Below are positions 8,894-19,111 of a DNA stretch of 64,000 nucleotides, one piece after another; positions within the stretch are counted from its first letter, which is position 1; every line of letters begins with the position of its first letter. Under the pieces are notes generated by a model. It did no database searches. It was not told the origin of the DNA and saw only the letters and a list, made by a program, of their open reading frames with translations. The position numbers and the translations under genes were made by a program. The stretch spans positions 186,001 through 250,000 of the forward strand of contig CANLTN010000002.1 in NCBI GenBank assembly GCA_947494035.1. Reading direction: 5' to 3'. The stretch comes from Pseudovibrio sp947494035. Its GTDB lineage: Bacteria; Pseudomonadota; Alphaproteobacteria; Rhizobiales; Stappiaceae.

Positions 8894-9647
8894 CACCCCA
8901 ACCTATTCATTCCAAAATGAATACACTGCTGGTAAATCAGAGAAACGCACCCTGTCAATTTCTCATAAAGTTTTTTTACAGTCCAAACCAAGTAAAATAA
9001 CAAAACAAACTAAAGTAATTATAATAGAAAATAAAAATAAATTTTACTTTGAATTTTAGCTTAATACAAAATATGGGTGCTAAAATCTGCGATTTTTGGG
9101 ATTCTGCGAGAGCCAGAACTCTATTTTCGATACCCTTATTTTTGATGGCATGATATTTCAAGGGCATATTTTCGCCATAAATTCACCACAAATAAGTTCG
9201 CGTTAAGCGCGAAAATTCCTTGGGATAAACTATTTGCAGTTTTAAGTTCGCACCTGAAGCTGCAAGGAGTAGAATCGAAAAACAAGATAAAACTACAGAA
9301 AATCTCGCGAATTATAACGTAGGATAGCAATTGTAATTCCTATGTAGATTTATCGAGTTTATTCGATTAACCAATCAATTCTTTATAGGCAGCCTTGACC
9401 TACTTAAAATTAAACTCAATTCACCTAGAACTTTTGATAAATGAAACTGCAATACTCTCTAATACTGAGTGCATTTGGGCCGTGTTTTTCGCGCCAACTG
9501 CTGCGTTTCTTAGGAAGAGACGTTCAATTGGAAGAGGGACATACTTAACTTATGGATGAGTTTCATCTCAGGTTATGTACTATTGCGTTTCGACCCAATT
9601 AAATCTATTTGCACATCCAGAAGAATTCGGCTCGTGCAGGAGAGACA
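8894..9647. other. AT-rich intergenic region upstream of ugd
   Basis: About 750 bp, very AT-rich around 8980-9100 and 9150-9480. Short open frames here are low-complexity and have no family likeness, so I call no gene. It must carry the promoters of ftcR (minus) and ugd (plus). No clear hairpin or palindrome was seen. Confidence 0.5.
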
Positions 9648-10964
9648 ATGTTAATCACGGTAATAGGCAGCGGCTACGTTGGATTGGTTTCTGGCACCTG
9701 TTTTGCTGACTTTGGTCACGATGTCATCTGCGTTGATAAAGCAGAAGACAAGATTGAAAAACTCAAGAACGGCCAGATCCCAATTTACGAGCCGGGACTG
9801 GAAGAATTGGTCGCCAGCAACGTAAAAGCGGGCCGTTTGAGTTTTACAACAGAGCTGTCTGATGCTGTTCGCAAGGCTGATGTCATTTTCATTGCTGTTG
9901 GCACACCATCTCGCCGCGGTGACGGACATGCTGATCTGAGCTATGTGTATGCCGCCGCAGAAGAAATTGCTGCTTCACTTGACGGTTTCTCCGTGGTCGT
10001 CACTAAATCAACGGTTCCAGTAGGTACCGGTGATGAAGTGGAACGTATTATTCGTGAAACAAATCCTGACGCCGACTTTGAGGTTGTCTCAAACCCTGAG
10101 TTCTTGCGGGAAGGTGCGGCGATCGATGACTTTAAACGTCCCGATCGGATTGTCGTTGGCCTGTCCAATGAGCGGGCAAAGTCGGTTATGACGGAAGTTT
10201 ACCGTCCTTTGTATCTCAATCGCTCTCCACTCCTATTTACCAGCCGTCGCACCTCTGAGCTTATCAAGTATGCTGGCAATGCTTTCCTCGCAATGAAGAT
10301 CACCTTCATCAACGAGCTTGCAGATCTCAGCGAGGCCGTTGGGGCCGACGTTCAGGATGTTGCCCGCGGTATCGGACTTGATAACCGTATTGGTTCGAAG
10401 TTTCTGAATGCGGGCCCTGGTTATGGTGGTTCGTGTTTCCCGAAGGACACTCTTGCGCTTGTTAAAACGGCTCAAGACCATTCCAGCCCGGTTCGCCTGA
10501 TCGAGACCACCTGCTCCATCAATGACCAGCGCAAACGTTCCATGTCCAAAAAGGTTGCGGAAGCTGTTGGCGGCGATGTACGCGGCAAGAAGATCGCGAT
10601 CTTGGGTTTGACTTTCAAACCAAACACGGACGACATGCGCGACAGCCCTGCCCTTTCCATTATTCAGGCGCTGCAGGATAAAGGGGCGGAGATCCACGCC
10701 TATGACCCGGAAGGTATGGATGCAGCTGTGGAGCTTACAGATCAGGTCACATTTGGCAGCAATGCCTATGAGATCGCAAAGGATGCACACGCTCTCGTGA
10801 TCATTACCGAATGGAATGCGTTCCGCGCACTCGATTTTAACCGCCTGAAGCAAGAAATGGCTGCTCCAGTTCTTGTGGATCTTAGAAATATCTACGGCAA
10901 AGATGAGATTGCCAAATATGGCTTCTCCTATACCTGCGTTGGCCGTCCTGATCAGGAAATCTAG
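9648..10964 (+). CDS. ugd: UDP-glucose 6-dehydrogenase
   Basis: A 438-residue NAD-dependent enzyme that oxidises UDP-glucose twice to UDP-glucuronate, a precursor of acidic exopolysaccharide and lipopolysaccharide sugars. It shows the Rossmann motif GSGYVG at residues 6-11, the middle-domain SNPEFLREG, and the catalytic segment GPGYGGSCFPKD with nucleophile Cys263. The C-terminal domain includes GLTFKPNTDDMRDSP. The ATG at 9648 follows GCAGGAGAG; the open frame extends 13 codons upstream without a ribosome site. It stands alone with its own terminator. Confidence 0.96.
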   Translation: MLITVIGSGYVGLVSGTCFADFGHDVICVDKAEDKIEKLKNGQIPIYEPGLEELVASNVKAGRLSFTTELSDAVRKADVIFIAVGTPSRRGDGHADLSYVYAAAEEIAASLDGFSVVVTKSTVPVGTGDEVERIIRETNPDADFEVVSNPEFLREGAAIDDFKRPDRIVVGLSNERAKSVMTEVYRPLYLNRSPLLFTSRRTSELIKYAGNAFLAMKITFINELADLSEAVGADVQDVARGIGLDNRIGSKFLNAGPGYGGSCFPKDTLALVKTAQDHSSPVRLIETTCSINDQRKRSMSKKVAEAVGGDVRGKKIAILGLTFKPNTDDMRDSPALSIIQALQDKGAEIHAYDPEGMDAAVELTDQVTFGSNAYEIAKDAHALVIITEWNAFRALDFNRLKQEMAAPVLVDLRNIYGKDEIAKYGFSYTCVGRPDQEI

Positions 10965-10973
10965 CTAATAAAG

Positions 10974-11006
10974 GCCCAGTATAGACATATTTTACTGGGC
11001 ACTTTT
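10974..11006 (+). terminator. Rho-independent terminator of ugd
   Basis: Stem GCCCAGTA / TACTGGGC with an 11-base loop, followed by a short T-rich stretch, ten bases after the ugd stop. Confidence 0.75.
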
Positions 11007-11194
11007 CCATCTTCCACACTCCATGGCAAGTTTTTGGGTGATGTCATCGCAGACGTGATAATTGCGGTTTGCTTTTGACAAGCAAGTCATGCGATTTTAG
11101 GTATAACGTGGGCAGATTCTTTCAGGGCTATTCCCAAGAGCGCAACGTACAGAAAACTGACCGCGTTTTTGTGGATTGCGGGAGCCTTTTCCAG

Positions 11195-13177
11195 TTGCTT
11201 CACAAGCAGAAAAGAACGCAAAAATGTACTGCTTCTAGGTGGCCGTGGACTGTCAGAGTTCCGCGCGCTACTACCGTGCTTGTTTGCCTGTTATTCTCAA
11301 GTGTCACATTCACCGACGCTTATGCATTTGAGCTTTTTGGCTATCACCTTTGGGGCGAGAAATCGGAGGATTCTGAGGACACACTTGCCGGCGCACCCGA
11401 TCCCACGCCTTACCGCGTTGATTTTCGGGTTGTAGGTGAGAATGATACACGCCCGAGCAAGGTCGAGAAAGAACTGCAATCTGTAAGTCTTTTGGTGCAA
11501 AACATTGACGACCTGCCTTCGGGTGCAAGTGGCGTACTTGCCCGTGCGACGCAGGACTTTGAGCGCCTCATAGGTAAGCTCTATGAAGACGGCTACTTTG
11601 GCGCTCTGGTGCAAATTACAGTGCAGGGGATGCCCCTTAATCAGGTTGTCCTGCATCCTGAAAAGATCACTGAGCGCCCAATTCCTATTAATGTAGAGAT
11701 CAACCAAGGTCCCCAGTTTAAGTTTGGTGCAGCGGAAGTCACCTATGAAGGCCCAGCAACGACCAGTGGACTTGATCTGCCCACTGCAGAAAAGCTTACC
11801 CTTGTGGAAGGGGAACCCGCGCTTTCAGCTAAAGTGTTGGATGCGGAGAGCAAGTCTGTCGACTTTCTCAAAGACAACGGCTACCCATTTGCGCGGGTAA
11901 GCGACAGGCAATTGCTTGCCAACCACGCCAGTCAGACTCTCAAGGTCAAACTGCATGTTGTGAGTGGCGCGCATGCGCTTTTCGGGCCTGTTTCTGTGAC
12001 GGGCACGGAAAATATGGATCCGGACTTTGTTCGCACCTATGCAAACCTACCGCGCGGTGAGCAGTGGGATGCAAAAGTCATTTCGCGGGCGCAAACCAGA
12101 CTGCGTGATCTGGAAGTTTTCTCCAGTATCCGCTTTGAGAATGCTGCCAATATCGGTCCGAACGGCGAACTGCCAATTACAATTGTTGTGGCCGAAAGAC
12201 CGAAAAAAGTCTTTGGCTTTGGCGCCAATTATTCCAGCAACGAGGGTGTCGGTGTTGATGGATATTGGCGACATCGCAATCTTTTTGGCAAAGCAGAACG
12301 TCTGTCACTCACCGGTTCCGTCGGTCAGCTGAATGCAGTCGACAATGAGCAGATTGAGTACGCTGCGCGCCTCTCCTTCGAAAAACCGGGGGTCATTGGC
12401 CCTTTAACGGCCTTCTCAACCAGCGTTGCTGCTGTTCAGGAAAATCCGGACAACTTTCGTAGTACATCCCTCGCCTATGATGCCTACCTTTCGCGTGAGT
12501 TTACGAAAGACCTAAAAGCAAGGATTGGCGCGGAAGTCTATTTTGCCAATGAGCGGGATGTGTTTGGCCGCAACGATTACTTCCTCCTTGGAATTCCGGC
12601 TGACATGACATATGACAGTCGCGAAGACACTTTGAACCCGACCAACGGCGTGTGGGCAAGGCTGTTTTTCGAACCAGCCTATGATGCGCTTGGAAACACC
12701 GAGAACCTTTACTCCCGTGGCTCCATTGCCAGTTACTACCCTATTGTGGGTGAGGATCGTGTTGTATTGGCGGGCCGTGTGTCTGCGGGTGCAATCATCG
12801 CTCCCTCTGTACCGGCTGTGCCTGCGGCAAGGCGGTTTTTCCTGGGTGGCGGCGGGACGATCCGCGGTTATGCCTATAAGAATGTTGGTCCGCGCATCAA
12901 TGACGAAGTCACAGGCGGGCGCAGTTTCTTCTTGCTCAACGGTGAAGTCAGGACCAGAATTACCGAGAATATTGGTCTTGTCGGCTTTTTGGATGCTGGT
13001 GCTGCGTATCTAACGCAGTTCCCGAACTTCGATCTGCCTTTGAGCGTGGGTGTTGGTGGTGGAGTGCGCTACTTCACACCTGTTGGGCCATTACGACTGG
13101 ATGTGGGTGTGCCACTTCAACCAAAAAGCAATGACCCGCCATTGGCCCTCTATATTGGTTTAAGTCAGTCGTTCTAA
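11195..13177 (+). CDS. tamA: TamA, Omp85-family outer-membrane assembly protein
   Basis: An outer-membrane barrel protein that works with TamB to insert autotransporters and other outer-membrane or lipid cargo. After a signal peptide (hydrophobic TTVLVCLLFSSVTF, cleavage likely at AYA/FEL) come POTRA domains (about residues 60-320) and a C-terminal Omp85 barrel with GGGGTIRGY, ending in the barrel-terminal Phe (IGLSQSF). The start is uncertain. The frame is open from a TTG at 11069 with no good ribosome site, so I use the TTG at 11195, which has GGGAG ten bases upstream and leaves a normal signal peptide. tamB follows 28 bp downstream. Confidence 0.9.
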   Translation: MLHKQKRTQKCTASRWPWTVRVPRATTVLVCLLFSSVTFTDAYAFELFGYHLWGEKSEDSEDTLAGAPDPTPYRVDFRVVGENDTRPSKVEKELQSVSLLVQNIDDLPSGASGVLARATQDFERLIGKLYEDGYFGALVQITVQGMPLNQVVLHPEKITERPIPINVEINQGPQFKFGAAEVTYEGPATTSGLDLPTAEKLTLVEGEPALSAKVLDAESKSVDFLKDNGYPFARVSDRQLLANHASQTLKVKLHVVSGAHALFGPVSVTGTENMDPDFVRTYANLPRGEQWDAKVISRAQTRLRDLEVFSSIRFENAANIGPNGELPITIVVAERPKKVFGFGANYSSNEGVGVDGYWRHRNLFGKAERLSLTGSVGQLNAVDNEQIEYAARLSFEKPGVIGPLTAFSTSVAAVQENPDNFRSTSLAYDAYLSREFTKDLKARIGAEVYFANERDVFGRNDYFLLGIPADMTYDSREDTLNPTNGVWARLFFEPAYDALGNTENLYSRGSIASYYPIVGEDRVVLAGRVSAGAIIAPSVPAVPAARRFFLGGGGTIRGYAYKNVGPRINDEVTGGRSFFLLNGEVRTRITENIGLVGFLDAGAAYLTQFPNFDLPLSVGVGGGVRYFTPVGPLRLDVGVPLQPKSNDPPLALYIGLSQSF

Positions 13178-13205
13178 CTTATGCAGCCTTCCTGAGGCGC
13201 GCATT

Positions 13206-16200
13206 TTGCAGAGAAAGATCATCGAGCGAATGCAACTGGTTCGACGCATCACAACGATCCTAGGCAAGCTACTGGCCCTGCTTCTTGTACTGGTGCTTGT
13301 GGTTTATGCCGGACTTGTTGTGGCGAGTAGTTTTAAAGAAGGACGCCAGCTGCTTGGGACAGCGCTCAGCTCGCTCGTTCCAGATGTTACAGTCGAGCAG
13401 CCAGGCCTCACCATTTCAGGCAACTTGCTTGCCGAGAAAATTTATCTGTCTGATCAGGATGGCTCCTGGCTTGAGGTTCATGGCGCAGCTTTGCGTTGGT
13501 CGCCGCTTCCTCTGATAACGGGGGCACTAGATATCCGGGAGATATCAGCGCAGCAGATTGGTCTAAGCCGATTGCCAGAGGCAGCTGAAAGTCCAGCTTC
13601 GGAGTCAGACAGCAGCAGTGCGACAGGCATTGCGCTTCCTTTCAGTTCAATCAGGCTTGGGCAACTCAATATCGAAGAAGTAGCCCTGCCCGCCTCACTT
13701 GCAGGAATACCTGCGCAGTTCGCGGTTACCGGTACAGCGAGCTACTCCAGTTCGCCCGAGACTATATCAGGGAAGCTCAACATCACCCGCTTTGGCGCTG
13801 TGCAAGGGTCAGCAGATGTTGACGTGGATTTTGACCCGAAGGAGGGCTTGGTTCGTTTCCGGGCTCTGGTTTCTGAAGCGGCTAACGGGCTAGCGGCTAA
13901 TCTTCTTGAGCTTGAGGACGCGCCTAGCTTTACACTACGTATGGAAGGTGGCGGGCCACTCACAAACTGGTCTTCCTCACTGCAGGTTGACCTGAACAAT
14001 GCCCGTGCGATTGATGGCGATATTACTCTTACACAAAACGGAGCACAGAAATTTCTAACAACCCGTCTGTCAGGTGAACTTGGCCAGTTTCTGCCTGCAT
14101 CGGTTACCAGTCTTTTTGCTGGACAAACCCTATGGTTTGCAAGCGCTTCGCTCAATGAGGATTATGTCCCGCTCACAGCCAGTGCACGTCTCTCAACGGC
14201 TGCAATCACCGCCCGGCTCGAGAATGCTTATACCGTGGACGGTAAGGTTTTAAATGCAAATGCTCAGATTCAGACAGTTGCAAATGACACCGAGCCGCTT
14301 GTACTGCGGGGGGGTAATCAGGTTGTTCAACTTGGTGCGCTGACGCTCAATGCTTTCGCCTCCGGTCCCCTTGAGAACCTCAACTGGGATTTGTCTGCGC
14401 AGGTCAGCCAAGTGGAAACGCATGACGCCAATGTGGATGACATAAACCTTTCGGCGAAGGGCGAAGGCGCACAGTTCTCGGCTGACGCAATGTCCATTCC
14501 CATGGAGGCGAGCCTTCAGGTGAATGGTATTGAAATACCTTCGGATACTGACGATCAACGCATTGAGACTGCAACTCTCTCCCTTAAAGGAACCGCGTCT
14601 CCAACCCAGATGGAACTTGACCTTTACGAGCTTCATCTGGAAAGTGATGGTGCGACAGCACGCTTTGATATGGTTGAACTTTCGCCTGAGAACGGTCGCG
14701 CACAGGGTGAGATTTCCATCTCAGACCTGAGCGTTCTGTCCGCTTTCGTGCAGCAAGAGCTCAGTGGATCTGTTGAGGCTAACCTCTCGCTCCTTGCCGA
14801 TTTTAATCAGATGTCAGGAGAGATCGACCTTTCGGGAACCAGCAATCGTGTAAGCCTGCAAAATGAGCGCATTGATCCAGTCCTTGGTTCATTGAGCAAT
14901 TTCTCGGCCAAACTTTCTGCGACACTGGATACATCTGACCTTCTCGCTTCAACAGGGCAGCTAGACACGCTTCGTTTCGAGAATAGCTTCGGGCAGATTG
15001 AAGCTCATGGCAGTTTACAGGATCGTCAGTTAGATGGAGCGCTTACGGCGCAGGTTGAGCGGTTGGATTTGCTGGATCCGCGTGTGGTTGGTGCCCTAAA
15101 TGCCAATGGCACGGTCTCCGGCCCGGTCTCAGCTCCGAATGTGACGTTGCAAGTCCAGGCTGACCGCGTTGAGATGGATGGCACGCCGTTGGAGCGGTTG
15201 CAGCTGTCTGCTAACGGGACGCTTTCTGAAACCACTCCCAATGCGGATATTGACCTTTCTGGCTCATTTGAAGGTCAGGACCTGATTGGCAAATTCAAGC
15301 TGGTCAGTGAGGCTGATAAGCTATCAATCCCCACACTGGATTTTGAGTTTGGGGGAAATTCGCTCACAGGTCATGCTGAGATCCCTGAGCTTGCGCAGCT
15401 TCCGCAAGGCCTTGTCGGGCAATTCACCATTCAGGCAACTGATTTAAGTACGCTGTCACCATTGATTTTGACAGAAATTGACGGTTCGGCTCAAGGCAAT
15501 ATTGACATTCAGCAGGACGACGGGGGCGCAAAGGCCAATTTTGATCTGACCGCCGCTGGACTGCGCTTTGAGCAAAGTTCCATCAGCTCCTTTGCTGCTG
15601 AAGGCTGGATCGACAAGCCGTTCAGTCGGCCCGCAGCAAACGCTACTATTACGCTTGATGGTGTTGAAGTTGAAGGGGTGAACCTTCGGTCCTTAAGTGT
15701 GAACGCCACACCGGTTGAGGGCAACACGGCTGATGCGGTCGCTACTGGTTTCTCGATTAACGCTAATTTTGCAGAGAATAACGACCAAATTCAAAGCACA
15801 GGTATGGTGCAAACTGTTCCTAACGGGGTGGTTCTGACACTGAGTTCTTTAGCGGCCACCTACAAAGGTATACAGAGCAATCTAAGGCAGCCAGCGACGA
15901 TTTCTTTGCTTGATGACCGGACCTCTGTCACTCCTTTTGAACTGGCATTGGGTAATGGGATACTGCGCGTTACCGGCAGCACCGGCCGTGAGCTTGATAT
16001 CAGTGCGGAAATGATGCGACTGCCGCTTTCGCTTGCAAATGCTTTTGTTTCTGATTTTGATTTGGCGGGCACTCTGAATGGAACTGCGCGTGTATCTGGA
16101 ACCAAAGACGCACCTCAGGCCAACTGGCAGATCGTTCTTGACGGGTTTTCCGCAAAGCCACTTGTAGACAACCGCATTCTCCCGATCCGGATTGAAAACT

Positions 16201-17636
16201 CGGGATCCCTTGCCGCGAACCAGGTTAACCAACAAACGACCGTCAGTAACGAGTCCGGCCTGAACGTCCAGAGTTCTGGAACAATCAATCTGACCGGGGC
16301 TCAGGAGTTGTCCTTGACGACAACGGGTACTATTCCACTCGAAGTAGTGGGTGCAAAGTTGATCGAGCAGAACCTTGGTGGAAGCGGCGGGTTCAGTCTG
16401 GACGGAACCATTTCCGGCCCACTCAGAGATCCGCAGGTTGCGATGGAGGTCCGTCCAGTCAACTTGTCGACCACCCAGTTCTCAACCGGCATGACGCTCG
16501 CCGATTATACCGGTGTTATTCAGGTCACCCGTCAGGAAGTCGTGATAGATGCGCTAGCAGCCAAGTTTACGAATGGTGGCACTTTGAACCTAGATGGCAC
16601 ATTGGGACTGGGTGCAGGTCTGCCTGCTCAGATGGAGCTGACAATTGATGGCGGACGCTATATTGACGGGACGTTTATCAGTGCTTTGATTGATGCAAAC
16701 CTCACTCTTCAGGGCTCTCTTGCGGATGCTGGTTCACCGCCTTCCATTACGGGCAATGTGACCATCAATCAGGCAGATATTGAAATACCCAGCTCATTCA
16801 ACTCCAGCATCAATCCTGTGATTGTACGCCACCTGAACGCACCTAAACCCATCCTTGAGCAAGCTGAGATTTTGGCTCAGGATGAAGGGCGCGACACGGA
16901 ACAAGAGGGCGAGCAGCAAAGCCCTCTCATGATGGCCAGACTGGATGTGGATGTAGAAGCTGATGGTAAAATCTTCATCCGTGGCCGAGGCGTTAATGCT
17001 GAGGCTGGTGGAACGCTGAATGTTGGGGGAACCCTCAGCGATGTCAGGACTGTTGGCGCCTTTTCGCTGGTGCGCGGGCGGATCGACATTCTCTCAAAAC
17101 GCCTGACACTCAGTCGCGGCAATGTGACATTCAGCGGCCCGCTCGTCCCCCGGCTTGATTTTGCAGCATCGACAACATCGGGCACCACCGAGATAACTGT
17201 TCTGGTGACCGGACCTGCCGATATGCCCTCAGTTGACTTTACCTCAGTGCCAACTTTGCCCAATGACGAGGTGCTGTCGCAGCTCCTGTTTGGAGAATCT
17301 GTCAATGACCTTTCGCCATTTCAGCTGGCCAACCTTGCCAGTGCGATTGCGACGCTCACGGGCGGTACCGGTATAGAAGGACCTTTGGGCACCCTCCGCA
17401 ATCTTCTGGGTGTCAGCGACATTAATATCAATTTTGATGCCGCAGGAAATCCAGAACTGGCTGTGGGTGGCTATGTGAGTGAGCGGATTTATCTGGGCGT
17501 TACACAGGAAGCAACAACTGGTGACAACTCAGCAGCTGTTGATATTGATGTGACCAAGTTCTTGAAGCTTCGCGGGCAAGCCGGCTCTGACGGGGATGCT
17601 AAAGCCGGCTTCTATTATGAGCGTGAATACGATTAA
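13206..17636 (+). CDS. tamB: TamB, translocation and assembly module inner-membrane protein
   Basis: A 1476-residue envelope-spanning protein, partner of TamA. It has a basic N-terminus and one membrane anchor (about residues 15-40, LGKLLALLLVLVLVVYAGLV). A long repetitive beta-rich body follows, alternating short hydrophobic strands and Asn/Ser/Gly turns, as in AsmA/TamB lipid-carrying grooves. The C-terminal DUF490 domain contains LPNDEVLSQLLFGESVNDLS. The TTG at 13206 has GAGG eight bases upstream; an ATG at 13230 is the alternative. It directly follows tamA in a two-gene operon. Confidence 0.94.
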   Translation: MQRKIIERMQLVRRITTILGKLLALLLVLVLVVYAGLVVASSFKEGRQLLGTALSSLVPDVTVEQPGLTISGNLLAEKIYLSDQDGSWLEVHGAALRWSPLPLITGALDIREISAQQIGLSRLPEAAESPASESDSSSATGIALPFSSIRLGQLNIEEVALPASLAGIPAQFAVTGTASYSSSPETISGKLNITRFGAVQGSADVDVDFDPKEGLVRFRALVSEAANGLAANLLELEDAPSFTLRMEGGGPLTNWSSSLQVDLNNARAIDGDITLTQNGAQKFLTTRLSGELGQFLPASVTSLFAGQTLWFASASLNEDYVPLTASARLSTAAITARLENAYTVDGKVLNANAQIQTVANDTEPLVLRGGNQVVQLGALTLNAFASGPLENLNWDLSAQVSQVETHDANVDDINLSAKGEGAQFSADAMSIPMEASLQVNGIEIPSDTDDQRIETATLSLKGTASPTQMELDLYELHLESDGATARFDMVELSPENGRAQGEISISDLSVLSAFVQQELSGSVEANLSLLADFNQMSGEIDLSGTSNRVSLQNERIDPVLGSLSNFSAKLSATLDTSDLLASTGQLDTLRFENSFGQIEAHGSLQDRQLDGALTAQVERLDLLDPRVVGALNANGTVSGPVSAPNVTLQVQADRVEMDGTPLERLQLSANGTLSETTPNADIDLSGSFEGQDLIGKFKLVSEADKLSIPTLDFEFGGNSLTGHAEIPELAQLPQGLVGQFTIQATDLSTLSPLILTEIDGSAQGNIDIQQDDGGAKANFDLTAAGLRFEQSSISSFAAEGWIDKPFSRPAANATITLDGVEVEGVNLRSLSVNATPVEGNTADAVATGFSINANFAENNDQIQSTGMVQTVPNGVVLTLSSLAATYKGIQSNLRQPATISLLDDRTSVTPFELALGNGILRVTGSTGRELDISAEMMRLPLSLANAFVSDFDLAGTLNGTARVSGTKDAPQANWQIVLDGFSAKPLVDNRILPIRIENSGSLAANQVNQQTTVSNESGLNVQSSGTINLTGAQELSLTTTGTIPLEVVGAKLIEQNLGGSGGFSLDGTISGPLRDPQVAMEVRPVNLSTTQFSTGMTLADYTGVIQVTRQEVVIDALAAKFTNGGTLNLDGTLGLGAGLPAQMELTIDGGRYIDGTFISALIDANLTLQGSLADAGSPPSITGNVTINQADIEIPSSFNSSINPVIVRHLNAPKPILEQAEILAQDEGRDTEQEGEQQSPLMMARLDVDVEADGKIFIRGRGVNAEAGGTLNVGGTLSDVRTVGAFSLVRGRIDILSKRLTLSRGNVTFSGPLVPRLDFAASTTSGTTEITVLVTGPADMPSVDFTSVPTLPNDEVLSQLLFGESVNDLSPFQLANLASAIATLTGGTGIEGPLGTLRNLLGVSDININFDAAGNPELAVGGYVSERIYLGVTQEATTGDNSAAVDIDVTKFLKLRGQAGSDGDAKAGFYYEREYD

Positions 17637-18648
17637 ACCGGCTGGCCAGCCAGTTGCATTGCTTCCTGGTAGATTAGCTGTGGCAGATTGATGCCGGAAG
17701 TTTGTGCTTTGGCCCGCGCTGCCAGGCGGGATGTGCCTGGCAGACGTGCCCCCTGCTCTGCCTCAATGGCCGCAACCAGAGTGTGCATCCTCTCAGCAAA
17801 TGCCCCACCAGAGACCAGATTGGCATCCACTGCGAGAATAACCTGCCCTAGATCTGGCGCATCGCCTTCTCCGGAGAGCAAGCTTGAGGCTTCAAACCCG
17901 AATGCGGAACCGCACAGGCCTGCAGCAAGGATCTCGATCATCATTGCCAGTGCAGCGCCTTTTGCCTCGCCGATCGGAATCATGGTTCCCTCCAGAGCTG
18001 CATCGGGGTCTGTTGTTGGTTGTCCCTCTTTATCCAGTGACCAGCCTTCTGGAATGGACTTACCAGCGCGCTGCGCAGCCATGATCTTTCCACGGCAACA
18101 CGAGAGAGGGCCAGATCAATCACGAGCGGGTCAGAGTCTCCGTTTGGCGCTGCAAAGGCGATTGGGTTGGTACCGAACATGGGATTCTTGCCACCAAATG
18201 CTGCGATTGCCTTGGGTGTATTTCCAAAGACCAGTGCGATCATTCCCTCTCGTGCCAGTTGTTCGCAATGCGCACCTGCCTGTCCGAAATGATGGGAGTG
18301 ACAGATCGCGCTGAGGGCCAGACCGTTCTGCGCAGATGCCTCCTTGAGGAAAGGAAGGGCAACTTCAATTGCAGGATAGGCAAACCCAAATTTGGCATCG
18401 ACACGTTGAACAACGGGTGTGACGAGCTGAGCTTCCGGCTTTGCAAAACCATCCACTTTTCCGGTTCTTGTTTGTGCGGCATAGGACGGAATTCTGGAAA
18501 GGCCGTGTCCTGCCTGACCATCGGCTTCTGCATTCACCAGCGCATGAGCAACGATCTGTGCATTTGCGGGGGCGGTTTCGTTCGCAGACAAGGCAGAGAT
18601 AGTGAGTTTTCGTGCTTCTTCTAATGAGAGATTGACCGTGTCTGACAT
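17633..18648 (-). pseudogene. LDH2/malate-type NAD(P)H dehydrogenase broken by a one-base frameshift
   Basis: Two adjacent frames together give one full Ldh-family oxidoreductase (YlbC/DlgD/malate dehydrogenase type). The N-terminal part (from ATG 18648) has GQAGHGLSR and the HHFGQAG active-site segment, and continues to DLALSRVA. The family continuation RGKIMAAQRAGKSIPEGW appears in the next frame from about 18095, through to the end at 17633. Adding one C to the GCC-GT junction near 18094-18096 restores the frame. It is either a true recent pseudogene or a sequencing error in a short C run. Its substrate is not predictable. It converges on tamB, with the stops overlapping by 4 bp. Confidence 0.85.
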
Positions 18649-19111
18649 GGAGGAAACCTTCGCAATTTGAGTTATTGTTCAGCAGGTCGCTCCTGACATA
18701 TTTTACAGGCCAGCACAATTGCAGTGTGTTGCTAATTGTCGGTGGTAGCGATGTTAACGACACTCTGGGGACTTTGAACTCCTCTTTTCCGGCGAGAATT
18801 GGAGTTCAGGCGCGCCTGTCGGAATGATATCATTCCAGAATTTTCCGGTCTCCATATCTGTCCGAGAGCGCCCGTAAAGGCTTATAACTGCGCCAGTTTC
18901 TGTTCTCACCACGACTGTTGAGAAAGAGACAATTAATCGTCCCATCAAACTGCATTGCAGAATGGCTCAATCTTTGCAAATCCTATGAGAAGCAGGTGTT
19001 ATTCCCGGATCTGCCACTTATATGTGTAGATTAGATAAAGCCATTCCTACCTCATATTTCCCAGTCTCTCCCCCATTGCCTGGCGGGACATTACTTCATC
19101 AGGAGATACTC
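18649..19111. other. Intergenic region upstream of gabD with a 16-bp palindrome
   Basis: About 460 bp between the divergent dehydrogenase and gabD. It contains the perfect palindrome GGAATGATATCATTCC at 18821-18836. A 64-codon minus-strand frame (18754-18948) shows no family likeness and is not called. Confidence 0.5.

Noticed and set aside
11075..11107. TTGACA...TATAAC as a promoter for tamA
   Set aside because: Spacing between the two boxes is 21 bp, too long for a normal promoter.
18754..18948. 64-codon minus-strand frame upstream of gabD
   Set aside because: No family likeness, no neighbour support, and a palindrome runs through it.
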